Source of the DNA: Dactylorhiza incarnata | Lineage: Eukaryota > Streptophyta > Magnoliopsida > Asparagales > Orchidaceae | Direction: 5' to 3' | Assembly: GCA_033032865.1 (NCBI GenBank) | Contig: JAWHQI010000009.1 | Location: 13,844,001-13,908,000, forward strand | Length of the DNA stretch: 64,000 bases | In this document: positions 57,540-64,000 of the stretch, in pieces | Numbering within the stretch: position 1 is the first letter of the stretch | How the letters are laid out: each line of letters begins with the position of its first letter | The notes under the pieces: model-generated | What the model was told of the DNA's origin: nothing | What the model saw: only the letters and a program-made list of their open reading frames with translations | Databases searched by the model: none | Made by a program: the position numbers and the translations under genes

Positions 57540-58432
57540 CGATTTGAGGTACCTGCAAACACATGAGAAAATGAGAGAGAGAGAGAGAAAGAAGTGCACG
57601 AGAGAACTGGAAAAGGGGAGAGCATGAGAGCAACTAGAAGAGAATTCGAATGCGTAAATAATCCGACGCAAAGTTGCTTAAAAGAAGATGATTCGTCGCA
57701 ACTTAGGATTTTATCCAAACCACCGTCGAAAAGATTAATAGACAGCCTGCCAAAATGTGTCTAAGTGGCTTCTTGAAGTGAAGGTGTGCGCGCTTAATAT
57801 CGACGTTCCACCAATTAGAACTTGACGCATCTTCGAATTTGATGAGCAACCATTAATTCAATGTATTCGTCGATATGTGATCAACGTTGCGTCGAATGCT
57901 ATTCGAATTGTCTGATTAAGACGGCTCTCGAAGCTAGTGTCAAATAGAATTAGATAGTACGTCAAATTCTATTCGACGTAACTCTGAATTAGCAATTGCA
58001 TATTCCTTTTGGTGCATGCATCGAGTAGAATTAAATGGAGCGTCGAATTCTATTCGACGCAACTCTGAATGAATAGTTCTAAACTCCTTAGAAATTTTTT
58101 GTTGTTTTTCCCAGCAATGATTTTTACTGAAAATAGTATTTATACTAATATTTTCATGAATTATAAACTCATCAGAGAATTTTGGAGTAGAGATTTACTC
58201 CCTTTGCATGTGAGTTGTTTATAATTGATCATAAACTTCTTTCTTTTCCCTTTACTTTCTCTGGGAAAAGATCTCTACATCTTCCTGCACAAGTAACTCA
58301 AACATCAGAAGGTACCCAGATTACCTTGGGCCCTTTGCTTTTACCATTATAAGGTTCTATGAAAGAGTAGAGGGGTCTTTCATGATATCCCTTTGGATGG
58401 CAGAGAGTGAGTTTATCAAACCTTATACCTCC
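57540..58432 (-). other. X3 ORF3 upstream region
   Basis: CT-rich leader (57565-57605), TCGA-word cluster (57660-58070) and the segment shared with X1 at 58285-58420, including GAGTTACTTGTGCAGGAAG on the minus strand and a short gag-end-like peptide GPKVIWVP upstream of it. Confidence 0.55.
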
Positions 58433-58663
58433 CTATATGGGTAGTCCTCTCTTATACCTCCCTAGTTGTATTACACAACCTATGCTTGAGTCTTTCGACA
58501 AGGAGACTCTTAGAACCACATATCTTTTGATAAGGAGATCTTGAACCACTGAGTCTTTTGGTAAGGAGACTCTTAGAACCAAAGATCTTTTGATAAGGGG
58601 ATCTTGAACCACTGAATCCATTGGAAGAGGGATTCTTAAAACTCTTTTACAGTTTATGGAAAT

Positions 58664-59077
58664 TGTAGGGACTCGGCGCAACCAACTCGACCAAAAGCCA
58701 GGACTGTTAGTGAAGGCGCTACCTATCCTTTATAGAGTCGGCTACCCGAGCAGGATCCACGGGGCAGCCAGTTTGGCCCACAGGGGACACGCCCTTCTGC
58801 TTCGAATAGTACAACACGCTGGGGGCATTGCTGACTCCAACAATCCCCCCCAGAAATGACCCCGGGGTTTCGAACCCGCGACCCCCTCTGATACCACTTG
58901 TAGGGACTCAGCGCAACCAACTCGACCAAAAGCCCGGACTGTTGGTGAAGGCGCTACCTATCCTTTATAGAGTCGGCTACCTGAGCAGGATCCATGGGCC
59001 AGCCAGTTAGGCCCACAGGGGACACACCCTTCTGCTTCGAATAGCGCAACATGCTGGGGGCATTCCTGACTCCAACA
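58664..59077 (-). mobile_element. Complete TRIM with 179-bp LTRs
   Basis: Two 179-bp direct repeats (58664-58842 and 58899-59077) with TG...CA ends (TGTAGGGACTC...CTCCAACA) surround only 56 bp. On the minus strand the internal part starts AGTGGTATCAGAGGGGG, a tRNA-Met primer site right after the 5' LTR, and ends CATTTCTGGGGGGGAT, a polypurine tract right before the 3' LTR. Between them is GCGGGTTCGAAACCCC. Flanks are GAAAT (58659-58663) and GAATT (59078-59082). It has no coding capacity and must use enzymes from another element. Confidence 0.92.
58843..58898 (-). other. TRIM internal domain: primer site, T-arm-like stem, purine tract
   Basis: 56 bp. On the minus strand: TGGTATCAGAGG primer site, then GTCGCGGGTTCGAAACCCC, which contains the Pol III B-box core GGTTCGAAACC and can fold as a tRNA T arm, then a G-rich purine tract. 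Confidence 0.75.
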
Positions 59078-60220
59078 GAATTAGTTAGAAGAAAGTATGA
59101 GGAAGATGGTAAGAATTATGTTCTCAGAATTCTTCAGAAGCTCTGATGCTGCTTCTATCTTTCTTTCACTGGATCTGAAATGATGAACCCCTGCTTATGA
59201 TAGTGATGATTTGCAAGGGTTGTTTTTCTTGATCCTTCTCTACCAGCACTTGTTGTAGTTTTGCTGCTGTATAATGATGAAGAAGAAGTAGCTGTATATC
59301 TGTCTTTTAGGGTTTGAGAGGGAAGAAGATGAAGACCCTATTCGACAGCCAGAATAATGTGATAACTGTATTGTTCTTTTCTCCTCCTCTTTTTGCATAC
59401 TTATTATGTATGATTGGGTTTTCAAAAACCTTTCTTCTTTTGGCTTGTCCTGAATAGGAATTCCTCTTCTCCCACCTAATTTCCTTTCTCTTTTTGTTCT
59501 CGACCCGTCCATTCATTTTGAATACCTTCCAAAAGTGATTTGTTGTGTCCTATAAAGCTTCATTCTATTCTTGGTAACAAACGAGCCATTGGAGAACTGT
59601 CTCTAGCCTGGCGGTTCTTCTGAAAAGGTTCAAAAAGGACAGCTGAAAAAGCTTCCTTTTTTCTGACTGTATTTGACGCTGCGTTGACTTCATCAATCTT
59701 CATGTCGACGCACCTCTGAGTTCTTATCGACGTAGCTTCGAATTTCTTCTTAGCTTTGGATGAACTCAGATGTCGATGTTACGTCGATTCCTTATCGACG
59801 CGTCCGTCGAGTTGTAGCCTTAGACTTGAGCTTTTTATTTCTGCATCGAATTGTAGTTGAAGCTGCGTCGACTTCTGAGATGTCTTCGACAAGCTTTTCC
59901 TTCTGCGTCGAGTCCCTTTCGACGTTGCGTTGACTTGACTTTATACTTCGACATACTGAATAAGTTGCTCCGACTTCTAGTCAGAGTTACATCGATATTC
60001 AGTCAAAGTTGCGTCGACTTTTATTCAACGCAATTCTTATCTTAACTTGTTTTGTGATTGCTTTGACTTGGACCTGACACTCTAAGTTGAGTGTGACATC
60101 CTAAGACATCTACTGACCAGATTACCCTTACTATACAATGCGGGTAATAAACCTAAGAAGTAAAATCACTTATAGTTAATTTGTTAAGTTAAATCAAAAG
60201 GAGTTTTTCCCAACAAAAGA

Positions 60221-60570
60221 ACTCTTACAAATCCAAAGGCTTAGTTCTCTTCAACCTTCTTGCTTTACTTAGGCTTTTCCCTTTCTCCTTTGCCTTTAGC
60301 TTGAAGAGAAAGAGAGAGAGAGAGAGATCTAATGAGAAATGACTTCTCACAAAAAGCCTCCCAACCTTTAAGGATTTCGGGCCCAATCTCAGCCATAGGA
60401 TCTCCATTCCAAATGAAATGGACGGCCCTGATTTAATTCCATAAATTTGATCCCGGCTGCTACCGCCCCATGGTAGCATTACTGCTCCGCGGTAGTGAAT
60501 TAGGCGGTGGAACTTATCCGCTAGCCGCTTAGCACGCGAATTCCTACACCGCTTATAGGCGGGAGCAAAA
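60221..60570 (-). repeat. Gypsy-2 LTR, middle part
   Basis: It lies between X3 and S2. It contains an AG-microsatellite (60308-60326) and CTACCGC / CCGCGGTAG words (60460-60505) of the type seen elsewhere in this LTR. Confidence 0.55.
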
Positions 60571-61972
60571 TGCGGTCTGAACGGCAGTGTACCGGTCGTT
60601 GCCAAGTATTAGAATTGAGGAAGTAAATCCCCGGGATATCGAATCTCTCGAGGAACACTGTAAGGTGGACTTAACGATCGAGGAAGGACTTGAGATTGAA
60701 GTCCTTTATGTTGGAGTAACGATGGGCATTTTATGTTTGTTCTAAATCTAATGCTGAAAAAAATAAATGTCCTAATATGCAGGCCTTGAACGCACTGCTT
60801 CGCCAGGCGGGATGGAAAACTATGTAGGCCTTGAACGCACTACTTCGCTAGGTGGAAGGCCGGTAAGCTTGCAGATGGAGTGATTAGTAATACGGATTTG
60901 TGAGGGCCGTTAGCACCTCTTGGCTAAGCGAATGGGATATATGGGCCGTTAGCTCTGCTTAGCAACGTGGTTGGACGGTAAGCTTGCGAATGGAGGAGTA
61001 GGCAACATGGAATGAAAACAATAAAATGAATGACAATAGCGCACCTCATACACTTGAATAAATCAAAAGGAATTTCATAAACATGAAATAAAAGTTACAA
61101 ATCTAGATTTATCTTGTTCTTCATCCACAAAATAGAGAGTTTAGCATACAAACATCATTTCAAAAGAATAAATCTTAAGATGATCAACTGACTCTGAATC
61201 CTTGTTGGGATTCACGGTAGGAATCGCTGGGTTGTCAATCCACGTCCAAACTCGGTCCTCAACTGCGTCCGGGGTAAAGGAGGGCTGTCACTTCCTCCCA
61301 ATGGCCCGTCTTCTTTGTGTCACGACCCGACAATGTACAATGCTCTTTAAACCTTCCTTGATGATTAAAGTAAGATCCAATCTCTTCCGTGAAGTCCCTA
61401 GATGAATAGAGGAGGCTTAGAACGAAAAATCGCAAAAAACGACACTCAAAAAGACCTAGAAATGAAGTGTATCTCGCTGTTTTCGCGGAGCAGCTTCTTA
61501 TAGGCAGGTGCAAATTTTCAATGCGCACGATCAGTGGCGCACGACCAGTGGTCGTGCACACTATGTCCAGTGGTTGTGCGTATTGCCTGGAAGACCCATT
61601 TTTAAGTGAGAAAGTGTGCACGATCCGTGGCGCACGACCAATGGTCGTGTGCACTATGTCCAGTGATCGTGCGCAGTGTTCTTGTGCAGTCTTTGCACCC
61701 TGGAACACCCGTACAACCCCTGTATCAGCATGAAAGATCGTCGGGCCACTTAAATTGGCATTCCACACATTCTCAAATATAGAAATTAAAATGCAACATA
61801 AAGCATGAGTATGATAAACATGAAAATACACTGAAACGGGCCTAAAAGTGCACTTAACAGGGAATGAAGTATAAAGAAGAAATATGAGTGATTATGGATC
61901 TAATATGTAGTGCATTGACTATAATACCGGCCTAGATGAGTCCAAAAATGTGTATACAAATGGGACTCATCA
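60571..61972 (+). repeat. S2: second S-family repeat, probable solo LTR
   Basis: About 1.4 kb. It shares with S1 the opening 'acggcagtgtaccggtcg', 'ggacttgagattgaagtcct' (60688-60707) and the closing 'gatgagtccaaaaa...gggactcatca'. It has no ORF with known motifs. Positions 61525-61680 hold the palindromes GCACGACCAGTGGTCGTGC and a near copy. The left end is uncertain, and I found no target duplication. Confidence 0.65.
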
Positions 61973-62348
61973 CCTCTTAATCCTTCTCGGCGATAAAATC
62001 CATCTCGACGATATGGCTATCCCATCGATATTGCTACCGTCAGCGTTAGGTCTAACGCGCGGCGCTAGTATCCCATCGACAAAGCACTTCACGTCGATAA
62101 AAGGCATCACATCGATACAGAGATTTTCTTGATGTCCGTCGATATAGCTACCACCCGCGGTAGGAGCTACCGCCTGACGTTAGCTTGATAATCGTCGAGA
62201 CCTCTTGACAGCAGAAGGACCTTTACGTCAACAAGGTAAAGTCATTGCATCGGCATCCCTATCGCTTACGGTAATACTACCGCCTGGCGGTAGGTCTTGC
62301 TACATATTTGCTTTGCTTTCTTCAGTTTTGGAAAACTGGGGTGTTACA
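61973..62348 (-). repeat. Gypsy-2 LTR, right part
   Basis: It holds four CTACCG... palindromic words near 62027, 62153, 62176 and 62274 mixed with ATCGACG / CATCGATA words. It ends GGTGTTACA at 62348. Confidence 0.6.
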
Positions 62349-62435
62349 AACCACATCCCCTTAAAGAAATTTCGTCCCGAAATTCGAGAATTAAGAAAGC
62401 ATGAAAAGATACAAAAACATAACTTGTACCTTAAT
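62349..62435 (-). other. Gypsy-2 polypurine region
   Basis: On the minus strand it reads AATTTCGGGACGAAATTTC and then TTAAGGGGATGTGGT up to the LTR. This is a familiar 3' end of plant Gypsy elements. Confidence 0.65.
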
Positions 62436-62879
62436 GTTGGGAACAATGCCCAAAAATGTTCTGGATTTGAAGAAGTTCTCAAGTCAATGATAAAAACACT
62501 ATGTATTTGATGGTATGCTTAGTTTACTTTGTAGAGATTAAATCATATGTCCAATTATTCTCCATTCTCACTAAGTCCAAAATCGTCGAGAAGGACTGGA
62601 CATATCGTCAAATAAGCACGCATACATCATCGAGATTACTCGGAGAGTTAAGTAGAAGGTTCATGTCAGTTATCATCGAGATAATATGGACATTATGACG
62701 ATATCATTGTGACATCAAAGTACACAAGATGATATCGTCGTAAGATCAAGAAGAATTGATCAAAGTCCAGTATCACCGTGTCAATCGAAATCACACGATG
62801 ACATCACTATAAAGTCTAAGAAGAGTTAAGTCAAAGTATTCACCAATGTCGACGACATCGTCCTAAAGAGATCTTACAG
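62436..62879 (+). repeat. Fragment of an unassigned LTR with ATCGTCG words
   Basis: It starts TGTTGGGAACAATGCCC, which looks like an LTR start, and carries ATCGTCG, CATCGAG and GACGATATC words (62580-62865). It has no internal boundary before the Copia-1-like sequence begins near 62880. A truncated LTR is likely but not proven. Confidence 0.4.
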
Positions 62880-63172
62880 GAACCATCTGGCCGACTTAGG
62901 ACAAGTCGCCAGATCGCCAGGACAGACCTCTCGGATACACGGTCATCTAAGAACAGGCCGCCCAGAACAAGACCGGAAGAACCCGCAAGAGGTCGCCAGA
63001 ACCAACGACCAAACCAAGAAGCAAACTGGTCAATCACAGCAGATCGCCAGAACAGTAGAGAGAGATCGCAGAACCAAACCGCCAGAGCACCAGCGCAGAC
63101 CGCGCGGTCTCTGCGGTCTCCAGCCTTCAGACCGGCCAGACTCCCTTCCACTTCACTTCAACAATTTCAACA
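62880..63172 (-). repeat. Copia-1 family 3' LTR, partial
   Basis: Matches the inner 290 bp or so of 7251-8419, including 'agaccgcgcggtctctgcgg' (63097-63116), and ends TTTCAACA followed by a purine tract. The outer part is missing, replaced by other sequence. Confidence 0.85.
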
Positions 63173-64000
63173 CTCCCCCTGGAAGTGGGAAGTGGAAACT
63201 AGACCGAGCAACCCCCTTAACCGTGTAAACGGTCCCTTTTCCAGCGGCTTTGTGAAGATGTCTGTGACATTGTCCACACTCCGAACATGCTCGACCGAAA
63301 GAGATCCTCCCAACACCTTTTCACGAATGAAATGATGCTCAATCTCTATATGCTTGGTCCTCGCGTGACAGACTGGATTGTTGACCATCTTGAGAGCACT
63401 CTCATTGTCCCCGCATAGCATAGTGGGACCTCGAACCTCCTGATGAACGTCCTCTACCAACCTCCTGAGCCAAATAGCTTCCTGAGCTGCCAAGGTCGAA
63501 GCCTTATATTCCGCTTCCGTGGTAGATACAGACACCGAGTCTTGCTTCTTGCTGCACCAAGAGATAGTTGTGGGGCCCGTCATAAAGACATAACCAGACA
63601 TTGATCTCCGATCATCCACGTCTCCCCCATAATCAGCATCCATGTATCCATGCAACTCCAAGCTTGACCCTCTCCTATATAGGAGACCCAAATCTGAGGT
63701 CGACTTCACATACTTCAAGATGCCTTTTGCCGCCAGAAGATGAGGCTTCTGTGGTTCTGCCATGTACCGACTCACCTTGCCTACTGCATAAGCAATATCT
63801 GGCCTTGTGATCGTCAAGTAGATCAAGCTCCCAACCAGAGCTCAGAAAACCAACGGTTTAGATAGAACTCTTCCCTCATCCTTCCGAAGTTTATGATGTT
63901 GCTCCAGAGGTATAAAGCTGTTCTTCCCTTCCTCCATGCCGAATCGCTGAACAATCCGCTCCGCATATCCAGCCTGAGAAATGAGCACTCCGCTCTCCCG
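63167..64000 (-). pseudogene. pol: Copia-1 family RT end and RNase H, runs off window
   Basis: The frame is open from 63826 to 63167 and continues upstream to the window end after one in-frame TGA (63840-63842). It carries [57 protein letters not shown] and [14 protein letters not shown], ending with a VTDIFTKPL block. It aligns with 8414-9364 with about one change in ten residues, by eye. The region corresponding to the Copia-1 frameshift lies outside the window. Confidence 0.9.

Larger units (their letters stand above)
53931..60215 (-). mobile_element. X3: Sirevirus-like Copia element lacking gag-pol
   Basis: Flanks CAAGA (53926-53930) and AAAGA (60216-60220), a duplication with one mismatch. 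Parts: 3' LTR 53931-55561, purine tract, ORF3 56066-57539, upstream region with TCGA words, and 5' LTR about 58433-60215 which lacks its inner end and contains a TRIM. As in X1, no gag, protease, integrase or RT is left. Confidence 0.82.
58433..60215 (-). repeat. X3 5' LTR, inner end missing, with TRIM
   Basis: Homologous to about 54171-55561 of the 3' LTR. The inner end that would touch the primer site is gone. A 414-bp TRIM lies at 58664-59077. It ends TTCCCAACA at 60215. Confidence 0.85.
52387..62348 (-). repeat. Gypsy-2 3' LTR, split by X3 and S2
   Basis: The ends are TGTAACACCC (52387) and GGGTGTTACA (62348). LTR sequence is 52387-53930, about 60221-60570 and 61973-62348, about 2.27 kb net. 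On the minus strand the segment next to its right end, CGAAATTTCTTTAAGGGGATG, is the usual polypurine region of many chromovirus-like Gypsy elements, so this is a 3' LTR on the minus strand. It carries CTACCGCC...GGCGGTAG palindromes (53295-53480, 60460-60530, 62025-62295). The rest of the element is not in the window except 62349-62435. Confidence 0.65.

Noticed and set aside
60566..61977. Target duplication around S2
   Set aside because: The bases next to the best end estimates (CAAAA and CCTCT) do not match, so the left end is probably truncated or misplaced.

Overview
This is repeat-rich nuclear DNA from a flowering plant with a large genome. I see no host protein gene, rRNA gene or tRNA gene. 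Almost every base can be assigned to LTR retrotransposons, to fragments of them, or to small non-autonomous repeats. The angiosperm call rests on Sirevirus-type Ty1/Copia elements with a third ORF, Tat-type Ty3/Gypsy pol, tRNA-Met primer sites (TGGTATCAGAG) and a TRIM. I cannot name a species.

Layout. The oldest layer, element H, is a minus-strand Sirevirus-like Copia element: 3' LTR about 1944-3610, split ORF3 at 3807-4947 and 46689-47954, RT/RNase H at 48421-50083, integrase at 51841-52386. A second Sirevirus-like element, X1 (4948-46683, target duplication CACCA), sits inside H's ORF3. Inside X1 lies the Tat-type Gypsy-1 (6729-43243). Gypsy-1 holds Copia-1 (7251-13764, duplication AGATC) in its 5' LTR, a cluster of tRNA-like SINE units (18967-20037, duplication ACGAC) in its integrase, and repeat S1 (26538-42952, duplication AAGGG) in its 3' LTR. 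S1 contains the Sirevirus Copia-2 (26899 to about 42446), which contains a gag-only element, TRG (32632-40034, duplication GGTAC). The nest is therefore six layers deep: H > X1 > Gypsy-1 > S1 > Copia-2 > TRG.

To the right, H is also hit by an almost-solo LTR (50084-51840) and by the LTR of a second Gypsy element (Gypsy-2, 52387-62348). That LTR carries the Sirevirus-like X3 (53931-60215, itself containing a complete TRIM at 58664-59077) and a second S copy (about 60571-61972). The window ends in another copy of the Copia-1 family.

How the parts work. These are relics of copy-and-paste elements: LTRs supply promoter and polyadenylation signals, gag packages RNA, and pol supplies protease, integrase, RT and RNase H. 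Nearly all frames are broken by stops, frameshifts or catalytic substitutions. Copia-1 is the least decayed. The most interesting content is not pol. Gypsy-1 carries two antisense gene-like units between pol and its 3' LTR, each behind a TATAAATA box and apparently interrupted by short GT-AG introns. LTR families of both Copia and Gypsy type carry dense CpG-rich palindromic word clusters. TRG has a roughly 28-copy array of a 79-bp unit made of two stem-loops, and LTR minisatellites that differ by seven copies between its two ends.
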